A stretch of 64,000 bases of DNA from NCBI GenBank assembly GCA_002863125.1, contig PKEB01000005.1:1-64000 (forward strand). Direction: 5' to 3'. Shown piece by piece: positions 34,599 to 43,184 of this stretch (position 1 is its first letter; every line of letters starts with the position of its first letter). A program made the translations under genes and the position numbers. The notes under the pieces are model-generated. The model searched no databases and had not been told where the DNA came from. It saw only the letters and a list, made by a program, of their open reading frames with translations. Source of the stretch: Flavobacteriales bacterium (lineage in GTDB: Bacteria > Bacteroidota > Bacteroidia > Flavobacteriales_D > Sanyastnellaceae).

Positions 34599-34838
34599 AT
34601 GGCATGGGATCAAACACCGGAGCGATGGGTGCGTGAATTTCAATTTGATGATTTCCGGGCTGCGATGGCATTTCTTAATCGAGTGGCCGATGTGGCCGAG
34701 GAGCTCGGACACCATCCCGAAATCTTCAACGTGTACGGCAGGGTGCGCCTTACGTTAACTACTCACGACGCGGGAAATGTGGTGACTGAAAAGGACCACC
34801 GACTGGCGGCGGCCATCGATGCGTTGCTCGAAGACTAA
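34599..34838 (+). CDS. 4a-hydroxytetrahydrobiopterin dehydratase (PCD/DCoH)
   Basis: 79 residues, usual length for the family. The active-site region GHHPEIFNVYGRVRLTLTTHDAGN holds the conserved His pair (38-39) and a third His (56). The C-terminal EKDHRLAAAIDAL helix is also typical. It dehydrates the 4a-carbinolamine formed by aromatic amino acid hydroxylases, or serves in molybdopterin or carbinolamine repair. No phenylalanine hydroxylase gene is in the window. Confidence 0.9.
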   Translation: MAWDQTPERWVREFQFDDFRAAMAFLNRVADVAEELGHHPEIFNVYGRVRLTLTTHDAGNVVTEKDHRLAAAIDALLED

Positions 34839-34843
34839 GGCGT

Positions 34844-35071
34844 TCAGCCTTCCCGGTCCATGTGCACGCGGTACCGAACGGCATCGCCAAAAAAGGCCAG
34901 TCCGGCCATGAACACGATGAGACCCGCTGTTCCTTCCGCGCCCCATGCCCACCAAGCTGCGCCATCCATCCGGAGCGCCAATGCGTCCAGTGTGACGGAC
35001 AACCCCGCACCGATTAAGGTGCATCCAATGGCCCCGTTGCGAAACCAAAGCCTGCGGTACTTTTTCTCCAT
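34844..35071 (-). CDS. Small two-helix membrane protein, unknown
   Basis: 75 residues from the ATG at 35071 (MEKKYRRLWFRN...). Two hydrophobic helices (about 13-33 and 42-63) follow a basic N-terminus; the C-terminus DAVRYRVHMDREG is cytosolic-looking. No family recognised. It is tail to tail with the dehydratase, 5 bp apart. Confidence 0.6.
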   Translation of the reverse strand: MEKKYRRLWFRNGAIGCTLIGAGLSVTLDALALRMDGAAWWAWGAEGTAGLIVFMAGLAFFGDAVRYRVHMDREG

Positions 35072-35123
35072 ACCGCAAGGTAGCGCAGCCAAGGGCTGTC
35101 TACTTGATCGGAGGCAATCTTGT

Positions 35124-35131
35124 TAACTTCA
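35124..35131 (+). promoter_or_regulatory. -7-like element TAACTTCA four bases before the rhodanese start
   Basis: TAACTTCA, CCCC, then ATG at 35136. A TTG that could serve as the -33 element lies 17 bases upstream at 35104-35106. Confidence 0.45.
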
Positions 35132-35135
35132 CCCC

Positions 35136-35450
35136 ATGTTCTTCTCACCCAAAAGCGACTTGTCGCCCCAAGAATTCAAGGCCCAACTGGAAGCAACCAA
35201 TGGCACGGTCATCGATTGCCGCACCGCTGGCGAATGTGCTTTGGGGACTTGGCCCGATGCACAACAGTTGGACTGGCTCAAAGGCGAAATCCACCAAGCC
35301 ATCGACGGACTGGATAAGTCGGGCACCTACTTCCTGTATTGCAAATCGGGCGGACGATCCGGTCAAGCCGCACGCTTCATGAAAGCCCATGGCTTCACGG
35401 ATGTGCACAACGTAGGCGGCTACAGCGCCATTGCCGATTTAGCCAAATGA
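35136..35450 (+). CDS. Single-domain rhodanese-like sulfurtransferase
   Basis: 104 residues, cytosolic. The active-site loop YCKSGGRSGQAA places the persulfide-forming Cys at 69, with the conserved VIDCRTAGE strand at 25-33 and a NVGGYSAI C-terminal segment. It transfers sulfane sulfur to an unknown acceptor. Followed by a strong bidirectional terminator. Confidence 0.88.
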   Translation: MFFSPKSDLSPQEFKAQLEATNGTVIDCRTAGECALGTWPDAQQLDWLKGEIHQAIDGLDKSGTYFLYCKSGGRSGQAARFMKAHGFTDVHNVGGYSAIADLAK

Positions 35451-35467
35451 ACGGCACAGCAGGGCAT

Positions 35468-35500
35468 TAAAAAAGGGAGGCGCAGGGCCTCCCTTTCTGT
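35468..35500. terminator. Bidirectional rho-independent terminator
   Basis: AAAGGGAGGC at 35472-35481 and GCCTCCCTTT at 35487-35496 form a perfect 10-bp stem with a 5-base loop. The minus strand continues into a T run, the plus strand into TTTCTGTTG. It closes both the rhodanese gene and the minus-strand receptor operon. Confidence 0.88.
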
Positions 35501-35517
35501 TGTCGGAGCGGTATTGC

Positions 35518-36324
35518 TTACTCGACTTCGACGTGAAATCCGGTCTCCGTTTCGTTTCCGGCTCCGTCGGTCGCTTTCATTTCGAAATGGCATTCGCCCG
35601 CGAGGTCGGCCGGGACACTCACAGTCTCATCAAACGCGAACTCTGTTTCACCGGCAGGCGCCAGTTCCACTTCCCAAATGACCGTTTCGGTGGCCTCATC
35701 GATGAATTCCAAGACCGCAGACGCGATGCCGTCGCTGTCGCTCACGGTTCCTACCACGTTGATGTTCGCGCCGGGTGCCCAGACAGGTTCATCGTGCCAT
35801 TCGCTTGGATCAGTTCCGCCAACTGATGTAAGGGTAAACTCAGGAATGTAATCGTTCTCAACATGCAATTTGGTAATGTAATCTGAAGCTACATTTCCCT
35901 CTTCGTCAACAATGGATACAATAACGTCCCAGATTCCCCTCGCTGTGTTTGGTACATCCGTATGGAAATCCACCTCAGCTTCAGTACCGGTGAGGGACAG
36001 GGTTTCTAACACTTCCCAATCAGTTCCACTGTGCAAAATGAGGCCATGATCATCCTCGCCGGTCCCTTCCTCGCCTTCATGGGCATGGTCTGCAGCGTTG
36101 TGAATGTCATAGCGCACTTCGCTGAGGCCTTCGTTATCACAGAAGACGTCTTCAATGTCAAGGTGATCGCCAGCCATGGCTTCAATTTCGTCCGCCAATA
36201 TGCTGTTCGCACTCGCTTCTGGAGTGCATACCGTTGGTGCCTCTTCATCTGTTTTTTGGCAAGAAACCAAGGTCAATGCTGCGGTCAATACCACGGCAAA
36301 ATTCAATGCAATTTTTGTGTTCAT
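35518..36324 (-). CDS. DUF4625-like lipoprotein
   Basis: 268 residues from the ATG at 36324, with a lipobox (TLVSCQK). The mature part has two Ig-like modules: one contains RGIWDVIVSIVDEEGN, the other VSDSDGIASAVLEF and CHFEMKATDGAGNETE. A His/Glu-rich segment (HNAADHAHEGEEGTGEDDH, about 93-111) lies between Cys-containing stretches. DUF4625 lipoproteins are often found beside TonB receptors. The gene overlaps the upstream receptor gene by 4 bp (ATGA). Probably an outer-membrane lipoprotein partner in metal capture, inferred from the His/acidic run and context. Confidence 0.8.
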   Translation of the reverse strand: MNTKIALNFAVVLTAALTLVSCQKTDEEAPTVCTPEASANSILADEIEAMAGDHLDIEDVFCDNEGLSEVRYDIHNAADHAHEGEEGTGEDDHGLILHSGTDWEVLETLSLTGTEAEVDFHTDVPNTARGIWDVIVSIVDEEGNVASDYITKLHVENDYIPEFTLTSVGGTDPSEWHDEPVWAPGANINVVGTVSDSDGIASAVLEFIDEATETVIWEVELAPAGETEFAFDETVSVPADLAGECHFEMKATDGAGNETETGFHVEVE

Positions 36325-38624
36325 TTTAATGTAGATTTTTGGTTTTGCTTCAGCGAAGCGCTGAAACGTAATTCGACCCATCGACCCTGAGCCACCAGGC
36401 CCAGTGCGCGATAGGCGCTGATGTGATCAAGCCACGCCGTGTTCAGGACGTTGTGCACGCGGAGCGACCAAGTCCCCTTTCGCATGGTTTGATTCAAAGA
36501 GAGATCAGCAAGCAACGCACCCGGTGTGGACGATTCGTTGCGCGCTGTAAGGGTCGCCGGGGCAATGGCTCTGGCTGTCGCTTTTAACGCGCTGCCTTTG
36601 CCAGTCCGGCCTTCCCATGAGATCAGAAGCTGTGATGGTGTTGTAAACGGCAATCCCAGCCCCGTGCGCAAATCCCATTGGCCAAGCACCGACCCTGCCG
36701 CTTCCCACGTGTGGCGGTCCTGGGTACGGGTCAGCGTGGCCTCCATTCCCGTGCGAAACGCATCGTTGGCCTCGAACCGGTGAATGAGCCCGGCATGGGA
36801 TATGGGTGCAAATCGAGGACTTGGTGTCAATGAGATGAATCCGCGGTGCAAGGCTGCAAACCCATCGGCTCGCCAACTCCAACCCCGGTTCGAGCCGGCG
36901 CGTTTTAGTTGGCACCGCCCTTCCGCGGTCCACTCTGGTGTCAACTCGGGATTTCCTTGCTCAAACCGGAATGTTCCGTGGTGGATGCCGTTCGCCCCCC
37001 ACTCGTAGTTGCTCGGGACGCGCCCGTGAAAGGCGAATGTCGTCGTGCCGCTCACGCCGCGTTTGTCCCAGCGAAACGGGCGTTGCCACGCAACCATACC
37101 ACCGGGGGTTAACTTCTCGAACGCCGTCGCACGGACATCTTCGCCCACGACATCTCCCGACGCATTGAACAGCGGCTCTGTATACCCATCTTGAGCGGCA
37201 TGCACCGCATCCACACGGACCGAAAGCGTTGAGCGCGTCAATACCGTCTCGCCAATGGCTGATATGCGCACCCGCCGGTGGCTGGGAAGCAAAAACTCCC
37301 ATCCCGCCATTTGGACTTCCTGGGCTTCCAGCTGAAAACCAAACGTAGTGTGCGGGCCAATGCGCTTGAATTCAACGAACCCATTCCATTCTTCCAGCGA
37401 CAGACTCAAGTCCGAATCCGGGAGCGGTCCCCAGCCGTGAGCGTGGGGCGGAGCAAATTCTTGACGCTGGTTCCACGAGGAAGCCGCTTTGGCAGTCCAT
37501 TGTTGACCCGTGACCGTCGAAGGTCCTTGCAACGTAAACACGGCTTGGACACGCGAGGCGTGCTGCTGCGGAATGTCGATGTCAAATATGGCATCGCTGG
37601 GCGCCAAGTCACCTTGCATGGGAACACCAATAATTCCCGGAAACAGCCCTTGGCGCACATCGGAGAAGCGCATTGCCAGCCCGCCGACCCACTGGTTCTG
37701 AAACCGGCGACCCACACCGGCGACAGCGTGCAACGCACGGCCCCCAGTATTGGGCAGTTGTCCCGTTTCGAGGGTGTACGTACGGCCGATGTAGGAGAAG
37801 GACCGCTGGGGAACTTGATTGGCGCCAAATTGTGCTCCGGAGATACCGGCATGCCAATGGCGGTCATCGCGTGAATCAGTGTGCAGGATAAAGACCTGTC
37901 CTCTGGAGTTGCCGAACCGTGCAGCGCTGCCCCAGCGGGTATTCACTCCGTTCGTGTTCATCAACGATGGCGACTCAAAACGCAGGCCGCCACCAGCCGA
38001 TTCTGGTCCCATCCACACGTGACCACCCCCGGCAGTCCACGTATTGGCCACTTGCAATTCCGGCGCCACCAGGACACCGTGGTCGCTGCCCCAACGTCCG
38101 CCTTGTTGCGAGACGCCATCCTCCAACACAGCAACACGAGACCCATACAGTCCTCGGATCACTGGCTGGATCAGCCCCGCTCCCAAATCCAAGCTCTGCA
38201 GGCCAGGCGTCCGATCCAATTGTTGCATCAGCTCACCCGAACGCAGCTCCTGGCTTTCCATTTCGGACGGGCCGACAGTTGCGATTAACGCCTGCCCTAA
38301 TTCCACCTGCAACTCTTCGAGCCAGATGTCCGTGTGACCGTCGGTAACCGCCAGCCGCTGCGAGGCAAACCCCACGCAACTCACGGCAATGGTATCCACG
38401 CCATGGGGACACGACACGCGAAATGCACCCGCTGCATCCGAAGATGTAACTAGGCCACACGGTCGAGCCATGACCAGGACACCTGGCAATTTATGTTGGG
38501 TTGAGGCGTGAAGAATGTGCCCCTCCACCACGGTATACCTCTCGCTTTGCGCAAACGAATGCGTACAAAGCATGAGGAACAATGCACACCAAGTCCAAGC
38601 CCGGTTTGGCATTGCAAACGTCAT
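36321..38624 (-). CDS. TonB-dependent outer-membrane receptor, probable metal uptake
   Basis: 767 residues from the ATG at 38624 (38612 is an alternative). The signal peptide ends near HSFAQ. A carboxypeptidase-like domain (about 30-105) is followed by the plug (LDRTPGLQSLDLGAGLIQPVIRGLYGSRVAVLEDGV) and a barrel ending with a LRVHNVLNTAWLDHIS segment. The plug and barrel style match FecA/ZnuD-type metal receptors, not SusC. It lies between a His-rich small protein (upstream) and a DUF4625 lipoprotein (downstream, coupled), a grouping that points to zinc or another transition metal. Substrate inferred from neighbours only. Confidence 0.85.
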   Translation of the reverse strand: MTFAMPNRAWTWCALFLMLCTHSFAQSERYTVVEGHILHASTQHKLPGVLVMARPCGLVTSSDAAGAFRVSCPHGVDTIAVSCVGFASQRLAVTDGHTDIWLEELQVELGQALIATVGPSEMESQELRSGELMQQLDRTPGLQSLDLGAGLIQPVIRGLYGSRVAVLEDGVSQQGGRWGSDHGVLVAPELQVANTWTAGGGHVWMGPESAGGGLRFESPSLMNTNGVNTRWGSAARFGNSRGQVFILHTDSRDDRHWHAGISGAQFGANQVPQRSFSYIGRTYTLETGQLPNTGGRALHAVAGVGRRFQNQWVGGLAMRFSDVRQGLFPGIIGVPMQGDLAPSDAIFDIDIPQQHASRVQAVFTLQGPSTVTGQQWTAKAASSWNQRQEFAPPHAHGWGPLPDSDLSLSLEEWNGFVEFKRIGPHTTFGFQLEAQEVQMAGWEFLLPSHRRVRISAIGETVLTRSTLSVRVDAVHAAQDGYTEPLFNASGDVVGEDVRATAFEKLTPGGMVAWQRPFRWDKRGVSGTTTFAFHGRVPSNYEWGANGIHHGTFRFEQGNPELTPEWTAEGRCQLKRAGSNRGWSWRADGFAALHRGFISLTPSPRFAPISHAGLIHRFEANDAFRTGMEATLTRTQDRHTWEAAGSVLGQWDLRTGLGLPFTTPSQLLISWEGRTGKGSALKATARAIAPATLTARNESSTPGALLADLSLNQTMRKGTWSLRVHNVLNTAWLDHISAYRALGLVAQGRWVELRFSASLKQNQKSTLK

Positions 38625-38705
38625 GAAGGTTCTGCCATTCCTACGCTTCGGCGAAGGCTTCGTCATGAAGGTTGGAAAAATGGAGATAAACGGAAAAACG
38701 AGGCG

Positions 38706-39101
38706 TTAGCTCCTAACCGGTGGGCCGCGTTCACTCCAGCTGGTCTGCCATGTTGCCTCATGGAAACCCGGACATGGGCGTACGGAAAACACGCATGCAT
38801 TAATTGCTCCTTTCGCATTTGCTTCAAAGCGGATGGATACGCCTTGCACCGGGCTAAAATCCCAACCGCAAATGGTGCATACATGCTCATCAACCAACCA
38901 ATGGTCTTCGGCATGCGTGCCGCCCCACTCTGTGCATCCATCGTGATGGTGCGCGTGGTGCCCGTGGTGATGGTGGTGGTTACAGCCAGCGACCACGTGC
39001 CCGAATTGGTGATGCACCTCCAGGCCAATCACCAGTGCCCAAACCGAGAGCAAGGTGCCGGCAAACAAGGAACGCTTATACGTGTTGAACTGGGCAATCA
39101 T
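38706..39101 (-). CDS. His-rich small envelope protein
   Basis: 131 residues from the ATG at 39101. A membrane helix/signal (about 11-28) is followed by VHHQFGH, a His cluster (ten His between 42 and 53) and a DEHVCTICGW motif (Cys75, Cys78). The end ERGPPVRS is reminiscent of small Bacteroidota envelope proteins that end in R-x-PP. The residues suit metal binding at the inner-membrane surface. First gene of the minus-strand set with a TonB receptor and DUF4625 lipoprotein; divergent from a second TonB receptor. Confidence 0.75.
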   Translation of the reverse strand: MIAQFNTYKRSLFAGTLLSVWALVIGLEVHHQFGHVVAGCNHHHHHGHHAHHHDGCTEWGGTHAEDHWLVDEHVCTICGWDFSPVQGVSIRFEANAKGAINACVFSVRPCPGFHEATWQTSWSERGPPVRS

Positions 39102-39108
39102 GGGAGCG

Positions 39109-39116
39109 CAAAGGTA
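39109..39116 (-). promoter_or_regulatory. -7 element TACCTTTG before the His-rich gene
   Basis: Minus-strand TACCTTTG, a perfect TAnnTTTG, seven bases before ATG 39101. Leader would be about three bases or fewer. Confidence 0.5.
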
Positions 39117-39131
39117 GGCCATTCAAGCAAA

Positions 39132-39160
39132 GGGAATTTTCAAAAATTCAGAAAACTCCC
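39132..39160. promoter_or_regulatory. Nested palindrome between divergent TonB systems, candidate operator
   Basis: GAATTTT-CA-AAAATTC (39134-39149) is a perfect 7-2-7 inverted repeat. It is nested in a wider one, GGGAATTTTC (39132-39141) and GAAAACTCCC (39151-39160), with one mismatch. It lies midway between the two divergent -7 elements, where a metal-responsive repressor could control both operons. It does not resemble the palindromes near the zur-like gene. Confidence 0.4.
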
Positions 39161-39186
39161 GACCTCCAGCGCCTGCATTCGTGCCG

Positions 39187-39194
39187 TAATTTTG
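39187..39194 (+). promoter_or_regulatory. -7 element TAATTTTG before the Cys-plug TonB receptor
   Basis: TAATTTTG, a perfect TAnnTTTG, seven bases before ATG 39202. Mirror arrangement of the element before the divergent His-rich gene. No clear -33 element is visible. Confidence 0.5.
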
Positions 39195-39201
39195 GCCCTT
39201 C

Positions 39202-41490
39202 ATGAGACGCAACTTGGGTCGATTCACTTTACTTCTTGCTGCAAGCATCCTGATGACGGTTCAAGCCATCGGCCAAGCGTCCCTGACCGGCACGGTTTCA
39301 TCCGATGACAAAGCGATCGGGTTCTCAGCCACGGTGTTCATTGAGGGAAGCGCTCTGGGTGGAGCCACCAATGAGCTCGGCATGTACCAGATCCGCGGAA
39401 TTCCCGCCGGGACGTATTCAGTCGTCGCGTCCGCGGTCGGTTACGTCAGGGTGCAAAAGCGGGTGACGCTGCCCGCTTCGGGATCGGTCGTACTGGATTT
39501 CAATTTGGCAGAAGACCTGGAGTTACTCGGTGAGGTGGTCGTGTCGGGGACGATGAAAGCTGTAAACAAATTGGAGAGCGCCGTTCCGGTTGAAGTCTAT
39601 ACTCCCCGGTTTTTCAAAGCGAATCCCACCCCATCCGTCTATGAAGCATTGCAGACAGTGAATGGCGTGCGGCCCCAAGTCAATTGCGCCGTGTGCAACA
39701 CGGGCGACATCCACATCAACGGATTGGAAGGGCCCTACACGATGGTGTTGATTGACGGCATGCCCATTGTCAGTGGCCTATCTACCGTCTATGGCCTGAA
39801 TGGCATCCCAGCATCGCTCATCGAGCGGGTTGAAGTCGTGAAAGGACCCGCGAGCACGCTCTATGGCTCGGAGGCAGTTGGGGGCCTGATTAACATCATC
39901 ACGAAGCAAACGACCAATGCCCCGCGCATCGCAGCCGACGTTTTCGGCACCACGTGGGGGGAGGTCAATGCCGATGTCGCCGCCACGTTCAACGCCGGCA
40001 AACGTGCTGAGACGATGGTTGGAGTCAACCGGTTTTATTTCGGTCAACGTATCGACAATGACGGTGATGGTTTTACCGACATGACCCTTCAAGACCGGCT
40101 CTCCATCTTCAACAAATGGAACTTCAAGCGCGCTCAGAACCGCGTGTTCACGTTGGCCGCGCGGTTCGTTCAGGAAGAGCGATTTGGGGGCGATGTGGAT
40201 TGGGAAGAAGCGGAGCACCGCGGCGGAAACGAGGTCTACGGGGAAAGCATCTACACCGACCGTTGGGAGGCATTCGGCGTCTATGAACTGCCGATGGAGG
40301 AACATGTACAGGTGCAGTTCAGTGCCAACGGTCACGCGCAGAATTCAGTCTATGGCGAGACCGAGTACATCGCGGATCAGCGCATTGGTTTTGGGCAACT
40401 CCTTTGGGACAAAGCATTGGGAGCACACCATGCCGTACTCGCCGGTTTGACGATGCGCTACACATACTACGACGACAACACGCCGGCAACGGCCACTGCG
40501 GACAGCTTGGCACCTCAAAACCTGCCGACCCATGCCTACCTCCCTGGTGTTTTTGTGCAAAACGAACTATCCATCAACTCCCAGAACAAACTGCTGGTCG
40601 GCATCCGGTACGACCGCAACTCCCTGCATGGCAACATCTTCACACCTCGCCTCAATTATAAATGGAATTCCTTGGACAAGCTGAACACGCTGCGGGTCTC
40701 ATTTGGCACAGGGTACCGCGTTGCGAACGTTTTCACCGAAGACCACGCTGCCTTGACCGGTGCGCGGGAGGTAATCATTGCAGAAGATTTACTACCGGAG
40801 ACCTCGATCAACGGGAACGTCAACTACGTGCGCCGCATTTACACGCGCGACGAGGCTATTATCGGCTTGGATGCGACCGTGTTTTATACCCACTTCGATA
40901 ACAAGATTTTCCCGGATTATGACACCGACCCCAGCCAAATCCGATACACCAACCTCGAAGGGTTTTCGGTATCGCAAGGGGTATCATTGAATGTCGATGC
41001 CGTGAAGGAGGGGTTCAAGCTCAACGCCGGTGTCACCGCCATGAACGTTTTCTCCGAACAGCAAGGCGTGCGCGAACGGCAGCCGCTCACGGAGCAATTT
41101 TCGGGCACATGGTCCATCGGTTATGCGTTTGACCGAGCAGGACTCTCCATCGATTACACCGGGTACGTCTACAGCCCGATGGATCTGCCCACCTTGACCA
41201 CGGAGGACTTCGTCGATCCCCGACCGGCGCAATCCCCCTGGTACAGCATCCAAAACCTCCAATGCACCAAGCGATTCGACAACGGGCTGACGTGTTATGC
41301 AGGTGCCAAAAACCTCTTGAATTGGACACCTTGGGACCACCTGCCTCCCGGCGTGTCATACATGGGAAACACCCAAGACCCCTTCGAGCAAAACACCCCG
41401 CCCGGTGAGTTGGTGTTTGATCCGGCATACGTGTACGGGCCGAACCAGGGCATTCGCGGATTCGTCGGGCTGAAATGGGCCCTGAACTGA
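39202..41490 (+). CDS. TonB-dependent receptor with Cys-pair plug, probable metal (copper-type) receptor
   Basis: 762 residues with a signal peptide (cleaved near AIGQ), a carboxypeptidase-like domain (about 27-110), a plug and a barrel. The plug carries RPQVNCAVCNTGDIHINGLEG followed by GPYTMVLIDGMPIVSGLSTVYGL, the signature of a Bacteroidota receptor group with a CxxC pair. Its members usually sit near heavy-metal genes. The downstream gene, 8 bp away, encodes a thioredoxin-fold protein that could reduce the Cys pair. Substrate (copper, iron or other) is inferred, not shown. Confidence 0.88.
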   Translation: MRRNLGRFTLLLAASILMTVQAIGQASLTGTVSSDDKAIGFSATVFIEGSALGGATNELGMYQIRGIPAGTYSVVASAVGYVRVQKRVTLPASGSVVLDFNLAEDLELLGEVVVSGTMKAVNKLESAVPVEVYTPRFFKANPTPSVYEALQTVNGVRPQVNCAVCNTGDIHINGLEGPYTMVLIDGMPIVSGLSTVYGLNGIPASLIERVEVVKGPASTLYGSEAVGGLINIITKQTTNAPRIAADVFGTTWGEVNADVAATFNAGKRAETMVGVNRFYFGQRIDNDGDGFTDMTLQDRLSIFNKWNFKRAQNRVFTLAARFVQEERFGGDVDWEEAEHRGGNEVYGESIYTDRWEAFGVYELPMEEHVQVQFSANGHAQNSVYGETEYIADQRIGFGQLLWDKALGAHHAVLAGLTMRYTYYDDNTPATATADSLAPQNLPTHAYLPGVFVQNELSINSQNKLLVGIRYDRNSLHGNIFTPRLNYKWNSLDKLNTLRVSFGTGYRVANVFTEDHAALTGAREVIIAEDLLPETSINGNVNYVRRIYTRDEAIIGLDATVFYTHFDNKIFPDYDTDPSQIRYTNLEGFSVSQGVSLNVDAVKEGFKLNAGVTAMNVFSEQQGVRERQPLTEQFSGTWSIGYAFDRAGLSIDYTGYVYSPMDLPTLTTEDFVDPRPAQSPWYSIQNLQCTKRFDNGLTCYAGAKNLLNWTPWDHLPPGVSYMGNTQDPFEQNTPPGELVFDPAYVYGPNQGIRGFVGLKWALN

Positions 41491-41498
41491 AGCTTGGC

Positions 41499-41993
41499 AT
41501 GATGAGGTACGCGCACTTGGTTTTATTGGGGGCGGCTTGGTTGGCCGGAAGCGTCACAGGTGCTGCACAGGACACACTCAACCGTTCGATTCAATCGCTC
41601 GAGCAACGGATGGAGACTGAAGGCAAACTCGGTGTGGTGTTCTTTTACACGGAATGGTGCGCCGTGTGCCACGCCATGGAGCACGTGGCATTGCAGAATC
41701 CGGAAGTGCGTCGCCTATTGGATGACCGCTTCGCTTTCGTCGCCTTTGATGCCGAGTCCGAGGTGCCGGTGGAATTTGGTGGGCAGGTGTTTCGCTACCG
41801 GCCGAGTGGGGTGCGCGCGGGCATCCACGAGTGGACATTGGAGTTGGCCTCGGTCGACGGCAAGATCAACTACCCCACCCTCACTGTTTTCAACGCGCAA
41901 AATGAAATCCTGTTCCAACACAGCGGCCTGCTAGGCAAGGAAGCGCTCATCGCAGTTTTGAAGGAGCTGGCGGGTGAATCCAACGGCCGTTAG
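41499..41993 (+). CDS. Periplasmic thioredoxin-fold protein with CxxC
   Basis: 164 residues, signal peptide cleaved near TGAAQ (about 24). The active site EWCAVCHAM (Cys54, Cys57) and the cis-Pro segment INYPTLTVF are present; the overall pattern fits DsbD-gamma/thioredoxin_7 proteins. It probably acts as a reductant in the periplasm. In the same direction and 8 bp after the Cys-plug receptor, so likely co-transcribed. Overlaps the convergent gene end by 4 bp. Confidence 0.85.
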   Translation: MMRYAHLVLLGAAWLAGSVTGAAQDTLNRSIQSLEQRMETEGKLGVVFFYTEWCAVCHAMEHVALQNPEVRRLLDDRFAFVAFDAESEVPVEFGGQVFRYRPSGVRAGIHEWTLELASVDGKINYPTLTVFNAQNEILFQHSGLLGKEALIAVLKELAGESNGR

Positions 41994-42679
41994 CACGGTT
42001 CACCGAAGCTGCTCAACAACTCAAGTACGTCGGAAACCGCCACCTGGCCGTCGCCGTTGATGTCGGCACTGCAGCCCTCGGTGCAGCCAAATTCAGAGAG
42101 CAACAGCAAGAGGTCAGCGATGGATACCGTCAAATCCGCATTCAGGTCGGAAGGGCATCCAATCACAGGCAAGGCTTCACCTTCGCCGATGAGGCCGTCG
42201 CAATTGTTGTCCACCCCTTCTGCCGTTGGCGGTGCACCGGGGTAAGCTGTGGCGTCGTTGTCGTCGCAATCGCACACGTTGGACTCTCCGTCGGCGTCGG
42301 CATCCACGATCCCCGCACAGGTTTCAAATCCCGCTTGGCAATTGGCTTGCACGCACGCCTCGCAGTCGGCTTCGGAACCGAAGGCACAGGCGAAGAAGCA
42401 GCTGTTGGTCACGCACGTACTTTGCTCCGCGAAACACGTCACGCAACCCGTGGACATCGCTGGCACCCCGCTCTGGATGCAATCCTGAAAGCAGGCGGTG
42501 ATATCGTTGGATAAAAAGCACGAAAACCCACAGTCAAAAACGACTCCATTGATGGCCTCCCCTTCGTTGCACAAAAGCTCGAGGTCGTCCGCGGAGCACT
42601 GCGCTACGGATGAGGAGAGCACGCCCAAGGCTAAGAAACATGCAGCGACCAAGCGCCGAAAATGGGCGTATCTGAACAT
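41990..42679 (-). CDS. Secreted Cys-rich protein with MopE-like and dockerin-like calcium repeats
   Basis: 229 residues, signal peptide cleaved near SSVAQ. Residues about 30-125 are Cys-rich (around 18 Cys, several in CxxC/CxxxC spacing). A MopE-type calcium motif follows (CDCDDNDATAYPGA and DNNCDG). The C-terminus has paired dockerin-like loops (DLNADLTVSIADLLLLLSEF and DINGDGQVAVSDVLELLSSF). These would bind calcium and may act as an attachment or interaction module. The motif recurs near the N-terminus of the GH16 enzyme. Function of the Cys-rich part unknown. Confidence 0.75.
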   Translation of the reverse strand: MFRYAHFRRLVAACFLALGVLSSSVAQCSADDLELLCNEGEAINGVVFDCGFSCFLSNDITACFQDCIQSGVPAMSTGCVTCFAEQSTCVTNSCFFACAFGSEADCEACVQANCQAGFETCAGIVDADADGESNVCDCDDNDATAYPGAPPTAEGVDNNCDGLIGEGEALPVIGCPSDLNADLTVSIADLLLLLSEFGCTEGCSADINGDGQVAVSDVLELLSSFGEPC

Positions 42680-42762
42680 GTTAATAATACAATTACGTAG
42701 CATTTACGTTCACTGTATCAATTCAGAATCGAACAGGCGAACTCGTTACTCAAGTGAACCAT

Positions 42763-43149
42763 TCAATCTCGGGTATACGGCAATGGACCTACGGGCACAT
42801 CAGTACCAGGAGTAACATATGTTACGGTAATCCGCGCACCCTTTTCACCTGCGTCGACAAGCAATCGCTGTCCATCATAAATCTCGACAGAGTATAGCGT
42901 ATTTGCCGAAACCTGCAGAAGGCTCAGAATCTCTTTGTTCTGGTCATCCATAACACGAACGACTCCACCTGACTCTGCGGTTTGAATAAGAGCAAGTGCC
43001 GGCAGAAACGGGGCGGGTATGTCATCTTGGCCCGGGCCTCCCCCAGTTAGTAACCAAGAGCCCTTCGGCGGGATTTCAATCGTCACAGGCCCTTGGCCTG
43101 CGACCGCCTGAGCCCAGCTGAAAATGGATAACAAAAGAATTAGGCGCAT
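42763..43149 (-). CDS. Small secreted protein, unknown
   Basis: 128 residues with a signal peptide (MRLILLLSIFSWAQAVAGQ). The mature part is beta-rich with a Gly-rich turn (LLTGGGPGQDD) and a C-terminal VTYVTPGTDVPVG. No family recognised. It is 35 bp downstream of the tetR gene in the same direction, so it may belong to the alkB-tetR unit. Confidence 0.65.
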   Translation of the reverse strand: MRLILLLSIFSWAQAVAGQGPVTIEIPPKGSWLLTGGGPGQDDIPAPFLPALALIQTAESGGVVRVMDDQNKEILSLLQVSANTLYSVEIYDGQRLLVDAGEKGARITVTYVTPGTDVPVGPLPYTRD

Positions 43150-43184
43150 GATTCCATAACACGCACCCCGAACTAAGGTTCTGA

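Noticed and set aside
39102-39201. Search for the zur-merC palindromes in the divergent TonB gap
   Set aside because: Neither TTGCA-N4-TGCAA nor TGCTAA-T-TTAGCA is present, so a Zur link for the TonB systems cannot be claimed from sequence.
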